Source of the DNA: Halichoerus grypus
Taxonomy: Eukaryota; Chordata; Mammalia; Carnivora; Phocidae
Direction: 5' to 3'
Assembly: GCF_964656455.1 (NCBI RefSeq)
Contig: NC_135723.1
Location: 98,285,283 to 98,349,282, forward strand
Length of the DNA stretch: 64,000 nt
The translations under genes and the position numbers were made by a program. Positions 48,693 through 61,589 of this stretch are shown in pieces. The stretch's first letter is position 1, and every line of letters starts with the position of its first letter. Below the pieces are notes generated by a model, which was given only the letters and a program-made list of their open reading frames with translations, had not been told where the DNA came from and did no database searches.

Positions 48693-49529
48693 AGAGGTGA
48701 GAGGGGCTGAAAGCTGGCTTACCTACTTCTTCGGGGTCACCTGAACATCCGGAATATCTGGATCATGATTAGCCCTTCATTAAATCCCCCTCAGTTTGTA
48801 TTTAATACATAGAGTGGGAAGGGTCAACATTTGAGAAAGAGCACTGTGATTACAACAGTCATAGAATCTTCTCAATTCAGATGTGATATTGGGACCAGAC
48901 TCAGGTCTGGAGCTCATATGACTACTGACAATTTCACCTGCTTACATCAAGAGAAGTTTCATACCTATGCTTCTGTCAACATGAAGTCGGTGAGCCTTCC
49001 TGCATGTGAAGTTCCTTAGCCGGATACCACAGGCAGTTGATGAAGACAAGAGAATCCCCAGTCCGTGTTCTGCCTGGCTCTTATGCCTACATTTTCATGT
49101 ATTTTAAATTTCTCAGCTTTGTTTTTTAACTTGATACAGTTTGGACTTTGTGTAACCCTAAAAATTCCCTAAACTCTATGTTCTAACATAGACTGTTGAG
49201 AGCCAGACTTATAGAGTTGCAAGTGTTCCATTGAAGAATCATTCATCTAAAACCAACAGCGAAGATTTATTAGATACGTGGCAAAATCTTGCCAGTACGT
49301 TCTTCACTGTCCACCTCTCTCTTGAAGATAAGACAGCTTTTTAAAGAAAAATAAGACTCATAGTGGTATTTCACATGGAACCTCGTGATAGAGAGCTCAA
49401 TATATTTGAACACTGTAGCATTTGTTTGTCATTATCTTACAGTCCTTTTTTGTGTTTCTTCCCCTTCACAGCAGAATTACAGGAGAAAACGGCATTACTC
49501 AAAAGTATATATATCAGGAGTGAGAAGCC
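48693..49529. other. Intronic DNA, no clear element
   Basis: Non-coding and unassigned. Confidence 0.45.
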
Positions 49530-49625
49530 TCAAATCATATTTCTCTGCTTCCTAAATAACTGTGAGACTATGGACAAATCAGTTTGCCTTCCTGGGCCTC
49601 TGTTTTCTTATTTATAAAATGAGAC
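49530..49625 (+). mobile_element. MIR SINE fragment, sense
   Basis: AACTGTGAGACTATGGACAA, TTTGCCTTCCTGGGCCTC and TTTTCTTATTTATAAAATGAG form a decayed MIR core. Confidence 0.65.
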
Positions 49626-50849
49626 ATTGAAGTAGTCAAATTTAAACTCACATCCAGCCATAAATGTACCATAATGGTAATGTGGAAAATAATGAGTTAC
49701 TCAGAGCTATTTCTGAATCAAAACATGAAATTATTTTATAAACTATAGAACTACTTTGTAGAGTCTCAGACTTTCTTTATTGAAAGGAGAAAGAAAAACA
49801 GGAGAGTCACTAGATATATTTAGAGCCTCCTTAGTCTAAGAGAACCACTCAAACTACCTAAAGGAAAAGAGGAATATTTTATAAGGACTCCAGTGTCATT
49901 ACAAAGGACTAGAGCTATAACCAGACCCAGGATTAGGACTCAGAAACCAACACACTCAGTAGAGACTAGATATTGTTTCCAGAACCCAACTCCATATTTC
50001 AGGGGGAGACAATCAACTTGACCCTGCTTGGGTCAGGATTCTCTTCTCAGGACAATCAGCCATAACCAGATCACTGGGGTAGTCTAGAACAAATATCTCA
50101 AAAGCCCTCTATGCGAAGATAATTCTCAAACAAGAAACTACAATGGGAACAGATGTACTGGAATCTGTCAACAAGAGTGCCTGTTTCTCACCCCTTCCAG
50201 CTATAGGATCCCAAAGATTTGAGTATTTAAATGTATAAAAAGAAATATTGCCCTAGGTTTTAATTTTTGACTACCCAAGAAAATCATCAATCTGTAAATT
50301 ACTTTTTTCTCTGTACTGATACAGTGATTAGGATCAAGGCAGTCGGATGTGCCATTATGTTCTTTCCCCACATCATAGCACCAGGCAATAATGGAAGGCC
50401 AGCTGGGCCAGCCTGGTGCTTCAAGAGAGACGCTCTGAGCTTCTTTAGGAAACTGACATTTATGGGAGCGATGGTATGGCACCAATAATTCACAGAACCT
50501 CGTGACAAGTCCGGGCAAGCAGCTGTTCTGTAGATAGGGGCCTCATCACTTACTCATGTTTGAGACATTTTTACTGGTTCATTGCCTTACTTTAAAGCTT
50601 CTTTAATTGTAGGGATGCTACAAAAAGAATGCAGCAACTAGCAATTAAATCAAGAGCACCACTCCGCATCATAAGTGGGTAGGTGGATTACTTACTTCGT
50701 GGAGGGGGTAATTGGCTTTTGAATCCCTAAGTGAATGTTTGGCCACCAAAACCTAATGTTTCAAATGATCCATTTATTTCTGTTCAACATTTGCCTCTAC
50801 GGTGAACTGAAAACAAATTTTACTACTACCTTATTTGATAGAACCACAG
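49626..50849. other. Intronic DNA, no clear element
   Basis: Non-coding. The overlapping open frames at 50201-50518 have no recognised domain. Confidence 0.45.
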
Positions 50850-51000
50850 ACCTTTAGAATTGAGTGGCTCCTTAGAAATGATCAAGTCCTTACTCTATAT
50901 TTTGTTTAAGAAATAAATGTCTAGAGAACTAAAGTAAATGTCCCAAAATCACACAGCTGGTTCCTAAAAGCGCGAAGACTAGAGGTCAAGTTTGGTGGAA
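50850..51000 (-). mobile_element. MIR-like fragment, antisense
   Basis: AATAAATGTCTAGAGAACTAA followed by CAAAATCACACAGCTGGTTCC matches reverse-strand MIR. Confidence 0.55.
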
Positions 51001-51199
51001 CTTGCGCATGCACCACCACCACCCCCCCCGAAACACACACACGCACAGAATTAGATTAATCACAATCCCTGGTCATACTCTCATTATCCATCACTAACTA
51101 ATCAATTTTTGTTTAATAACAATATAGTAAGGGCCTGCAAACCCATCATCCTCCAAAAGAGCTAGGATATTGGTAATAATATAGGAAACTTATGATCTT

Positions 51200-51580
51200 T
51201 CCTGTTCCATGCCCCGCCCCTGATGCACAGGTAACCGTCAACCTGAATCGTGCATTTCCTTCATGTCCTTTGTATAGTTTTCTTGCACGTAGATGTAATC
51301 CGTAAAGACATTTTCAGTTTTTTTCATTTATGAAAAGCATATCACGCTGTGTTAATTTAGTGTATAACTAAGGCCCATCCACACTGTGTATGCCATACTA
51401 CAGTAAAGTTTTTACTCCCCCATTAACAGGCTTTTGGATTGTCTGTGAGTTTTCTTGTGTGAAGAGTGCTGCTATGAATATTCTTGTGAGTGTTTCTTGT
51501 TCTAAAGGTACAGGAGTTTCTCAGGGGTAAATAGCAAGAACTGCTAGGTAAGCGACTACATAAATGATTAGGTTTGTGGT
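51200..51580. mobile_element. Possible old LINE-1 remnant
   Basis: CTATGAATATTCTTGTGAGTG and GGAGTTTCTCAGGGGTAAAT resemble old L1M text. Family not assigned. Confidence 0.4.
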
Positions 51581-51654
51581 GACAAATTGCATCCCAAAGT
51601 GGTGGCACCAGTATTCACTCCCAAGAGCAATGTGTAAGACCCTGCAGATGGTGT

Positions 51655-51920
51655 CTCTCGGGGCCAGAAAGCTTTTCCTACAAAGGGCTAAGCAGGAAAT
51701 ATTTTAGGCTCTGCCGGGCCAGAAACAGCCTCTGTGGCAGTTACTCAACTCTGCAACTGTAGGAAAAGTAACCATGTAAAGGAACAACACCTGTTTTATA
51801 GGCACTGACATTGGAATTTCATAAACTCTTCATGTTACAGAGTACTATTCTTCCTTTTTCTCCCCAGCCATTTCATAGTGTAAAAAAACTTTATTTTGTG
51901 GGTCATACCAAAGCAGGTGG
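51655..51920. mobile_element. hAT-type DNA transposon remnant (copy A)
   Basis: CCTACAAAGGGCTAAGCAGGA, TTTTAGGCTCTGCCGGGCC, GTTACTCAACTCTGC and, at the end, AACTTTATTTTGTGGG match a common mammalian hAT-Charlie non-autonomous family whose name I cannot fix. The copy at 60512 belongs to the same family. Confidence 0.6.
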
Positions 51921-52009
51921 CAGGCTGTTGACACCTTCACTTCCTTCCTTCCTCCTGTCTCCTCCCCTTTTTTTGGGCGGTGATGCATTAAAAACTTATC
52001 GATGACCTG

Positions 52010-52205
52010 TTTGTTACTGCCACACACTGTTCCAGATACTAAGGATTCTGTTAGCGAATGAAATATGTAAGGATCAAATGGTGGTAGGTATTATAAAGAC
52101 AAATCAAGGGAAGTGAAGGTTGGTGATAGGAAGTGATGTTTTAGACAGAAAGGTCAGTAAAGGCCTCCCTGGTGGGATGACATCTGAGCTGAGCCCTTAT
52201 TTTTA
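52010..52205 (-). mobile_element. L2 LINE fragment, antisense
   Basis: CACTGTTCCAGATACTAAGG, AGTAAAGGCCTCCCTGGTGG and TGACATCTGAGCTGAGCCC read as the reverse complement of L2. Confidence 0.72.
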
Positions 52206-52535
52206 AATGGGGGATTGGGACATGCAAATATCTGAAAGGAACTGTTTCAGTGAGAGAGAACAGCAAATCTGTACCCCTCCCCTGAGCTGCACATTGTATT
52301 TTGAATATCGTGCTGACCATCTCTTCCCGAATATGCCATAGGTCCTCTGACTCTCATTGGCCAATCTGAATGCACCAGCCACTGCAATCTTGGGTTCTCC
52401 ATGTGGGTGAAAGGCATCTCTGTTAACCTATCATCCAAATCAGAACCCTTTAAGTTTTCTTGTCTCTCTCCTCCCCTTTTACTGAAAACATCTGCTTAGT
52501 CAACAAGTACTTTCATTTCTGTTTCCTTAGTATCT

Positions 52536-52930
52536 CTCTTAGTTTGCTTGGGCCTCCATAACAAAATACCTCAGACTGAGCAACTGAAATAGCAGAGAGT
52601 CATTTGCTCACAGTTCTGAGGCTGGAAGTCCATGACCAAGATGCCAGCAGGGTTGGATTCTTCTAAGGCCTCTCTCCCTGGCTTACAAATGGCCTCCTCC
52701 CGTTTGTGTCCCCATGTGGTCTTGTCTCTGGATGTGGGCATCATGATATCTTCCTCTCTTCTCACAAGGACACCAGTCATATTGGATTAGGGCCCATCCG
52801 TATGACCTCATTTTGCCTTAATTATGTAAGTCTTAAAAGGCCCTATCCCCAACTACAGGCACATTCTGAAGCACTGGGGGTTAGGGCTTTAGCATATGAA
52901 TTTTAAGGGGACACAATTCAGCCCGTAACA
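52536..52930 (-). mobile_element. MaLR-type solo LTR, antisense
   Basis: TAGTTTGCTTGGGCCTCCATA, CTGGAAGTCCATGACCAAG, AGGACACCAGTCATATTGGA, and GGGGACACAATTCAGCCCGT trace the complete reverse complement of a MaLR-class LTR. A possible short duplication GTATCT flanks it (52530-52535, 52931-52936). No retroviral genes are attached. Confidence 0.78.
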
Positions 52931-53039
52931 GTATCTTCCAATTTAATCTCCCTTTTCCCCCTTTTTAATGTCATTTTCTTACTTAAGGTACTTCTCTTTT
53001 CATTTATATTTATTGGTTTCTTAATTTTGGTCTGTACAC

Positions 53040-53615
53040 TTATGATCAGTTCTCCCCAAAGTTAGCAGAATAATCATGCAAAAATGAAAACTTGACCATG
53101 TCTTACTCTGCTTGAATAAGCCTTCATTGATTCCCTGGCAGTCATGAGGATAATGCCCACCAGCATATCATATGCTCAAGGAACTGCCCTGTCCACGCGG
53201 CCAGTCCTCTCTCACCAGGTAAACTGTCCCCCTCTCCGCTGCAGCAAGAGTAGACTACTGGCAGCTCAGGGCCTTTGCAAATTCTCTTTGCCTGAAATCC
53301 CACCTCTGTTCTAATCAAGTTGTTTCACATGATTAATTGATATATTCCAAAAAGCACAGCTCAATATCATCTTTTATGAAAACCGTTAGCAGACCGTCAT
53401 TTTCAACACTTAAGTTAGCTGTCCCTCCTATGGGCCCTCCGACCATCACAGTATCTTTTTCCAAAGGAATACAGTGCAATTATTTCTGCCCTGAATCGTG
53501 AGGACCGTGTGAGCAGAGACTGTGTCTTGATTGAGACTTGTATCTTTAGTACAGCTAAGTCCCTGCTCCTCTTAGGCACTTAATGAATATTTGATATACA
53601 AGAGAATGAATACAT
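53040..53615 (+). mobile_element. L2 LINE fragment, sense
   Basis: CATTGATTCCCTGGCAGTCA, CTCAGGGCCTTTGCAAATTC, TTGCCTGAAATCCCACCTC and CTTAGGCACTTAATGAATATTTG keep L2 order to its very 3' end. Confidence 0.7.
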
Positions 53616-53684
53616 GAATCAATAAAAAAGATTAGCTAGAAAGAATATTTTTGTATATTATTTCAATACTCTAATGCCAGTATT

Positions 53685-53878
53685 TTTTTTAAAGATTTTT
53701 TAATTTATTTATTGAGAGAGAGATAACAAGAGATAGAGCACGAGTGGGGGTGGGGTGGGGGGAAGAAGCAGTCTCCCTGCTGAGGAGGGAGCCCGACTCA
53801 GGGCTCGATCCCAGAACCCTGGGATCATGAACCGAGCCGAAGGCAGATGCTTAACTGACTGAGCCACCCAGGCGCCCC
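53685..53878 (-). mobile_element. Can-SINE, antisense, perfect 17-bp TSD
   Basis: Antisense copy ending CCCAGGCGCCCC. Target duplication ACTCTAATGCCAGTATT at 53668-53684 and 53879-53895. Confidence 0.96.
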
Positions 53879-53895
53879 ACTCTAATGCCAGTATT

Positions 53896-56189
53896 GTGAA
53901 GGTAATTATAATTAAAAATAAACCATTAGGTTGTGCTAAGCCAAAAACGACTACAAATGGCATACATGGTATAATTATGACAGTATGTGTAGTATCCAGA
54001 CATTGAAAATTAATAACCAGTATTTAAAAGTGGTTGTTTTCTGTTTACAGGTTATGAGTCTGTGTATAACTTACTTCCTTTTTCCTACTTTCCTACATTT
54101 TTCAAGCAGCCTTAGTTCTATGAAATGTCCCATGACTCTTTACTCGCGTTACTAAATTTACCACCTTTTTCTCAACCTTCTCAAATTGTGTTGTCCTTTA
54201 CATTTCACTGCTTAAAAAATAAAAAGGGGTATCTGATACAAATTATTTGGCCACAAATCCACATTTTCAGGGAACTGAAATAAAACGCATAACAAGGCTT
54301 GGAGGATAAACTTCTCCAACCACTGTGAAATTTCCATTACGCCCTTTGTAACTTCTCCAGGTTTTGGCCCCGAGAACAAATGAACAGTCTAATCTTTGAT
54401 CAAGGGTTACTTCAAGTTAAAATTATCTGCTGTTCTAGAGAAACCCTTCCAAACGGTCACACCCTGCTGCTCCGAAGGTGAGAGTCGTTCCCACAGTTCA
54501 CATATTGCCTAGCTGCAGGACGCAAGGCGAGGACTTGGAGGAAAGATTAAACCTCCCTCAAAACATTATTTCCATTAAAATGACATCATACCGAGCATTA
54601 TCGCCAAAATGTTTTCAGTTTTCTGCAGCCCTAACAAAACAAATATTGCCCTTGAGGCAACCTTGCAGAATAACTTTCACTTAAGAGAAATGCAGAAGGC
54701 AGCAGACATTATAATTTTAGGGAAAGGATTAAAATAATCATTGCCTGGTTTCTGGGAGCCTTCCGTCTGATTTTCTTCTGTGTGCTGATTATCTCCGCAG
54801 CTGGATAATAGAGCCGTAGTTTCGGAGATGGAAGGAATCTTATAGATCATCTAGTATATATAGCCTCATTTACAGTTGAGGAAATTGAAGCCCAGAGAAG
54901 CCCAGGAACATGGCAAATGACTCGTTCTCCTTCCTCTGAGAGGCCTTGGAAGTGAATCGCAGGATAAGTGACACGTCTCCGTTACTAACTTCAGTCGTTC
55001 CATTCGCCTGCAGACTCTGGTCAGAAAGACCCGGGTCTGCACTGCTGTTGCCACAAAGCAGTGTGATCGCGGGGCAATTATTTGTCTTTCAAACCTTCTA
55101 CTTCCTCAGTTGTAAACTACTCATTTTAAAGGACCTATCATGTGAAGTTGCGTTAGGATTAAATGCGAAATTTGCTAGAAACTAGGTTCATAAGTGATAC
55201 TGGTGTTAGCTGTCATGTATCTCCATGGAATCCCACTAGTTGAGCTAAGGCATTCTGGAAGGTCAAGATTTCAGAGTTTATGAAGACAGTGACTTTATCA
55301 CTTTTGCCTCAGACTACTTGGTATGTATCCAGCTTCCATATCCCTGTTTCTTAGGATTTTGGAGCCTGACAAAGGAAGAAGAGGGCCTAAAACGAGCAGT
55401 CACTGGCGAGTAGTGAGTGCTTGGTCTGTGACTGATTCTCTCCAAAGTGTTTTCATGCATATACCCATTTATTCCTCAAAACCACTTCATAAAGTAAGCA
55501 GGTCCTGTGATAATCCCCATTTTCACAATGAGAGACAGACACAGAGCGATTAATTTAGATGCGTTAAAGAGTTATTTATTACCACCTTCCAAATTGCTCC
55601 AACTGTCATGAGGCAAGAGGAGATGCCACCCCCTGGTGTCTCGGTTCTGGTCTTCGGCTTCCAGAGCTGACAATGGCTTTTTTGGTGGCAGGAGAGGTCC
55701 CTACCAGTTCTCTGACTATCCAATCCCACATCTCACCAAACGCCCCATTGAGCAAGGTTTTCTAGAGCAAGAAGGTAGCCTTTGATGAGGGGCTTAACTA
55801 CCTAGTTATACATTAAGACCCAGCAGGTATAAGGCTTTCTTACTGATGCCCCTGGAGCAAGGACATGCTTTGAAATGCTATCCGATGTGTTTCCTTTCTA
55901 GGCCATTGCCCTCTCCTTCCCTCCTCAGTGCTTGCCAAGGCATTCAGGCAAGGCTTGACATTCGGTCCCGGTGTCCCAGGGAGGGGAGAGCACTCCGTTC
56001 ACTGGAACGAAGAGTTGTTACTCACTTTTGAGCCTCAAATTAGGCTTTTAGAAACTCTTAGCAAGATAGCAATTTTAAAGGAAGAAACGATTTTTCTCGA
56101 ACTTCTAAAGCTAGGTTTTATCACAGTCAAAACATTAAACTGTGCTTTTGAGTAAGAAAGACTATGATTAAAAAAACAAGTTCTTGCCG
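53896..56189. other. Intronic DNA, no clear element
   Basis: 54820-54925 is faintly MIR-like on the reverse strand. Otherwise unassigned and non-coding. Confidence 0.4.
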
Positions 56190-56370
56190 CACAACAAGGA
56201 GGAAAAAAGAAGCCTTTCTGTCAATGGTGTGTGAAAAAGAGAGAGGAACTAGAGAGAGAGGAGAGGAGAAAAGAAGAAAAAAAATATGGAAAGGAAAGAG
56301 AAATGGCAGAAAGGAGATTGGGGTGCAAAAGAGAGTGAGAGGCAGACGAGGAGAAACAGCAACCCCCCCC
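56190..56370. repeat. Purine-rich (GA/GAA) low-complexity stretch
   Basis: A strongly purine-biased + strand with AGAGAGAG and GAAAAGAAGAAAA runs, ending in a C8 run. Overlapping open frames are low-complexity by-products. Confidence 0.75.
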
Positions 56371-57408
56371 TCGCCCACCTCTGCTTGCTGTGAAAACCCA
56401 GGGCACAGGGAGAACAGGGAGCTACCATGTGGTGGGCAGGGAACCAAAAGAGGGAGGCAGGTCGGATCTGAGAGAAGTTCCATGTGAGTCCCTGTAAATC
56501 AAGACATTATAATTATGCCTGTAAATGTTCATTCTCCTTAACCTGCAGTTTACTGTCCTCTAACAAGGACCGTCAGGATACTTCTCACGCATCCCCTTCT
56601 TAACTTTGTGACCCATGTGGAGATTTAGGAGCCCTGATCTCTATTTACCATCTCTTAACCTTCGCTTCCAAATAATTCACCAACTTATGCATGCAATTGT
56701 ATTGTTATGCCTTATTTTCCATTCTCCAGAGAAGCCTTGTTTTGGAAATGTGATGCGGGTCTGGATATGAATGTTACTTTATCCCATATGTAAGTCATAC
56801 TTATGAGTTGAAAAAGTTTCCAGATTTTTATAGGGACATTTAAAAACCTTAGGTGGCTTGACATATTCCCTACTGATGTACATCATCTCATTTGAAATAA
56901 TGCATTCGATGGAAGCAAATGATCTGCTGAAGAGTATTCTTCATCTTGCTTCCCATAATAACTTACAACCTTATCTCATTTCTCAAAATGCTTTTCCAAT
57001 TACAGCCAGCACTTGATCATTTGAGCACACAGCACTTTACCTGAACGGTTCTTCTGGTGGGCTTACCTTTCTGCCTTGTTACCTATCCTGAGACCCTCCT
57101 CAGAAGTTGTAGTTGCTGAGGCTGGAGTGGAGAAGGTAGATAGGGAGCATGAAATATGGACGGGCCATGTCTGGCTGTTAGAATCTTACCAGATTCAATT
57201 GACCTCAGTCTCCTCTGAAGCCTCTGGAAGTCCACATCCCCAAGCCTTGTCCTGGGCTTGTCTTGCTCTTTCTGAACATTTGCCCTTACTTATCTCATTA
57301 GTTTCCATGGCACGGAATACAGTCTACATGCTACCCCACAAACAGCCACATCTCTAGCTGTGACCTTTCTTCTATGCCCCAGATGTTGATATCTAATTGT
57401 TTACTTGA

Positions 57409-57618
57409 GGGGCGCCTGGGTGGCTCAGTCGTTAAGCGTCGGCCTTCAGCTCAGGTCATGATCCCCAGGGTCCTGGGATCGAGCCCCGCATCGGGCTCCC
57501 TGCTCTGCGGGAAGCCTGCTTCTCCCTCTCCCACTTCCCCTGCTTGTGTTCCCTCTCTCACTGTGTCTCTCTCTGTCAAATAAATAAAATCTTTAAAAAT
57601 AATAATAATAATAATAAT
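57409..57618 (+). mobile_element. Can-SINE, sense, inserted in L2
   Basis: Near-consensus copy with an (AAT)n tail at 57597-57618. Target duplication AATTGTTTACTTGA at 57395-57408 and 57619-57632. Confidence 0.96.
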
Positions 57619-57774
57619 AATTGTTTACTTGATAGAAGCATTAACTGTCTCTTGAGCATCTCAAGTCTGGCTTGTTAAAAATGGAACTTTTGATCGCTCC
57701 ACCAGCAAAAATGTGTTCTTCCATTTACCTGTTGTTTAAACCAGAAAGCTGGCTGACAGTCATCCTACCTAAAA

Positions 57775-57850
57775 CATCTCTCTCTCTCTGTCTTTCTCTC
57801 CCCCTCCCCCCGTCTCTCTCTCTCCCTCCCTCCCCTCCCCCATCTCTCTC
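57775..57850. repeat. CT-rich low-complexity stretch
   Basis: TCTCTCTC and CCCTCCCC runs within the L2, just left of the second inserted SINE. Confidence 0.85.
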
Positions 57851-57890
57851 CACTACCTGCCTTATCCAACCCATCAATAATTTCTATTTT

Positions 57891-58070
57891 GGGGGATGCC
57901 TGGGTGGCTCAGTTGGTTAAGCGTCTGCCTTTGGCTCAGGTCATGATACCAGGGTCCTGGGATCGAGTCCGCATCCGGCTCCCTGCTCGGGGGAGCCTGC
58001 TTCTCCCTCTCCCGCTTCCCCTGCTTGTGTGTTCTCTGGCAAATAAATAAATAAAATCTTTTTAAAAAAC
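57891..58070 (+). mobile_element. Can-SINE, sense, inserted in L2
   Basis: GGGGGATGCCTGGGTGGCTC head and AAATAAATAAATAAAATCTT tail, with small internal deletions in the TC-rich body. Target duplication AATTTCTATTTT at 57879-57890 and 58071-58082. Confidence 0.95.
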
Positions 58071-58793
58071 AATTTCTATTTTTTTTTTTCTATCAAATGT
58101 ATCTCAAACTCACTCACCATATTTCCATTGCCACCACCCTATTCTTGGTACCACCATCTTCATTCAGGCTATGCATTGCCGGTCTGCTCCCACTCTTATC
58201 CACTCTAACCTGTTCTTCAAATAACAGCCAGAGTGATCTTTTAAAAACAGAAACTGGATTGTGTTGCTTCCCTGCATGGAACCTTTCCATGCTTCCTGTC
58301 CTGCTTTGTACCTTCCTCAGGGCCTCACCTTGCACAGAAGAGCTCCCCAGCCTGACCCCACCCGCCTCAGTCAGCCCCGGCTGTTTCCGGAGCCCACCAA
58401 GTTCATTCTCATCTTGGAACCTTTCCACCATGTGTTCCATCTGCCTGGAACTTTCCCCTCTTCCACCCTTGTCCCCTGGCTTCCCCTCCATCCTCATCTC
58501 CCACCACCAGCTCTTTCATCATTTAGGCCCTGCTGAAGTACCAGCTGATCAGAGGCTGCCTCTGTCCACCCTGACGGCTTCCTTCCTGTGATTATTTGAC
58601 ACGGCTGTCTGTTTATTCAAATCACCTGTCCCATTGAGTATTTTTTTTTTTTCTATGTTATCTCTGTTACAGTCTCTGAGGTCAAGGCCAGGTCTGTTTT
58701 ATTGACCACGAACAAGCTTATGGCCTAGGGGTCCAGAGTAAGTGGGGCATGTTTATTGAATGAGTGAATGAATGAATGAATGAACAAACGAAT

Positions 58794-59670
58794 TTGGTGA
58801 TACCCACTGATACCATACGAGTTAGATAGGAAATACTTATCAAAACAAGCTCATCTCAAAAGTACCTTTCCCAGGTTCAAATCCCTTCTCTTTTAGTTCC
58901 CCCCACACGCCCACCACCACCACATAACCCACATTCCTTAATAAGCAGCTGGGGCTGTTCCCCGCAAAGGTGGGAACTTCTAATTTGCAAACTTGACTTT
59001 CACTGGCAGTTCAGAAATATTTGTCCGGGGATCTAGTCACATGATTATTTCTTCTAGGCCTTGAGGCAAAGGGCTTCAGGCCCTTTGCTAAGTCACTGTG
59101 TCCTGCTCCAGTCAGTGACACCATGTAGTCCCATGTGGAATGTTGATCTGCAATAATACCCAAGGCTTTCTAGTCCTCAGCCTTGCCAGCAACAGTAAGT
59201 CAGGCAAATACCAGAATTGCTGGGGCCTCCCTGTGGTGGTGCGGAGGTGAAAGGCAGTGTAGGAAACCACGTACATCACGGAATGGGAGAGAGGAATTCT
59301 AAGGATCATTAACTGTATCAGCAGAGGAGGCAAGAGGCAAGAAGCATCCCAAACCCCTGTGGGATGATTGTGGTGGCATAAGAGCTTGGCCCCCGCAGAT
59401 CGGCACTGAGTATAAAGCACACCCTTTCCACTCAGTGTCCTATCTGTAGGCCTTCCCAACATCGTATACTGTGGATATCAGTGCATGAGTTCCAGGCTGT
59501 GAGCTTGTTAATGATTTCTTCTTTGTATTTTTCCTGTGTTTACCACCGTGCTGGATAAAATGAACTGTCCACGCAGAAGGCAATGTTGTAAGTCTCCGCC
59601 ACTGCTTCCCTCCTTTATGTAGATTACAGAACGGGAGTTAAACACTTACACAGCACAAAGAGGTGATTGA
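58794..59670. other. Intronic DNA, no clear element
   Basis: Unassigned. The 116-codon minus-strand open frame 59112-59462 shows no known domain. Confidence 0.4.
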
Positions 59671-59671
59671 T

Positions 59672-60115
59672 AGGAGTAACCAAGGACCCCCAAATGTGTG
59701 GGTGGCTTAAAACAAGAGAAATTAATTTTCATATAGTCTTGGAGGCTATAGATCCGATATCATGGTGGTCTCAGGGCTCAGGGTCATGTGCTCTCTGAAG
59801 GCTCAAAAGAGACCTTTTCTTGCCTCTTCCATCTTCTGGCAGTTGCCATCCTTGGCGTTCCTTGGCTCGTAGTTACATTATTCCAATATCTGTCTCATTG
59901 TCACATGGTGTTATGTCTGTGTGTCCACATTCCCCATTTTAGAGGACACCAGTCATTGGATTTGGACCCATCCTAATTCAGTTTGACTTCATCTAAACTT
60001 GATTATATCATATAAACTTTGCTTATATCTGCAAAGACCCTATTTTCCAATAAGGTCACATTTACAGGTTCTGGGTAGATATGAATTTTGGGAGAACACT
60101 CTTCAGCCCAGTACA
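59672..60115 (-). mobile_element. MaLR-type solo LTR, antisense
   Basis: GTGTGGGTGGCTTAAAACAA, TTGGAGGCTATAGATCCG, AGGACACCAGTCATTGGAT, AAGACCCTATTTTCCAATAAG and ACTCTTCAGCCCAGTACAG follow the reverse complement of the same LTR class as 18615 and 52536. Confidence 0.75.
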
Positions 60116-60511
60116 GTAGGTTCACTTAGATTCAAATATATCAGATAATACCTTGATAGTGTTTTTGAGTTGTATTTGAAAACAACCTCACATTCATAAC
60201 AGTAGAGGAAATAACTAAATTGGAGAATTGAAGCATACCTGTACAAAAAATTGCAGAGGTTTGTCAAAGTTTATACTTAGATTACCATTGTTTCCGCATG
60301 CAGGAAATGGGAACAGACCCTGGGCTTGGGTGCGTTAAATCCTGCTCCGTCATCCTCCACTGATTTGTCCCCTTGCTTGGTCACTCCTTTGGACGTGTCA
60401 TCTGTCAGCTTCATTCTAGGAGGTTCACACATTCCTATAAAGCTAGGTGTTTTTCTCCTTTTTCTTCCTCCTTTCTGCTTTCTCACCTGTCACTTTGGTT
60501 GAGGGGTCAGT

Positions 60512-60660
60512 AACCTTTTTCCATAAAGGGCCACAGAGTGAATACTTAGGTTTTGTGGGCCACCCCGTCTCCGTGGTGCAGCGGCCACCAGACGCAACGT
60601 GTCAACAAATCAGTGTGGCCATGTGCCAATAAAACTTCATTTATGGACGCACATGTGTGC
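60512..60660. mobile_element. hAT-type DNA transposon remnant (copy B)
   Basis: CCATAAAGGGCCACAGAGTG, TTAGGTTTTGTGGGCCACC, AGTGTGGCCATGTGCCAAT and AAAACTTCATTTATGGAC: the same hAT-Charlie family as the copy at 51655. Confidence 0.65.
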
Positions 60661-61589
60661 ATTTTATATAAATTCCATGCACCATGAAATATTACTCTTC
60701 TTTTGATTCTTCTACCCATTTAAGACTGTAATGAGCAGGTCCACCTTGAGGACTGTATGAAGAGGAGGTGGGCCAGAGTTTCCGGTCCTCGCCAGGTCTT
60801 ATTCCTTCTCTCAGGTGATCTGTCTGCCTTCACCTCACCTTTTCTAGCTCAGAGCACATTCTGCACGCTGTACACCGCTCCACGTCTCTTTTTCTCCCCA
60901 CTTTCTGTCCTTTCCCTGTCTTCTTCCTTCCTTCCTCCCCTGTGCACTTGCGTGCTTTCTCTGCCCCTCGCCCTCGATACTATGTTCCCAAAATAAATAC
61001 CCACTGCCTCTAAATTATATTTGACAATTGCACATTAATTATGTTAACCATTTCCCATTTTCTAAAAATTGAGGGTTAGTGATAATAAGTCATGGGAATA
61101 TTCATAAGATGATCATTCCCTTATTCAAGATAAGAAATAAGCTTTAAAATCCCTACATAAAATGAATACAGATTGTAATAATCCCTTGGTTATTGTTTAA
61201 AGCATGTGTTTTCTCTGCTGGGTGATCAGCCTCCAAACATATCCAAAATTAGAACGCTGTACAGAGTACTGGGTGCCAATTACCCAGTTTCTACAAGTGG
61301 CCAATAATAGCCAATTTTGTTTCATTTGTCTCTCTCCTTCCCACCATGGAATTACTTTGAAGCAAGTCCCAGACCTCAGTAGTACTTTCGCCTGTATCTA
61401 TTAAAGATCATGGTTCTTTTTTAAAAAGCATATCCACAATCATATTATCATAGCTAAAAAACAATCATAATTTAATATCTTTAAATATCCAGTGTTAATT
61501 TCCCCAATTGTTTCATAATTGGGCAGCCTTCATTTTGTGGGTCCCAATATATGAATTAACTTTATCATGCCCAACATGACTTCATTAGT
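60661..61589. other. Intronic DNA, no clear element
   Basis: 60880-60970 is C/T-rich. Otherwise unassigned. Confidence 0.4.

Larger units (their letters stand above)
57000..58793 (+). mobile_element. Long L2 LINE, sense, split by two Can-SINEs
   Basis: L2 text runs in order across both insertions: CCTCTGGAAGTCCACATCC, GCTGGCTGACAGTCATCC, AACAGCCAGAGTGATCTTTT, CTGCCTGGAACTTTCCCC, and the terminal TTTATTGAATGAGTGAATGAATGAATG. The reading frame is destroyed. The left limit is uncertain. It is the longest sense-oriented LINE in the window. Confidence 0.72.

Noticed and set aside
58097..58591. 164-codon open frame (+) rich in P, S and L
   Set aside because: It falls in the C/T-rich 3' part of an L2 LINE. 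The composition explains the lack of stops.
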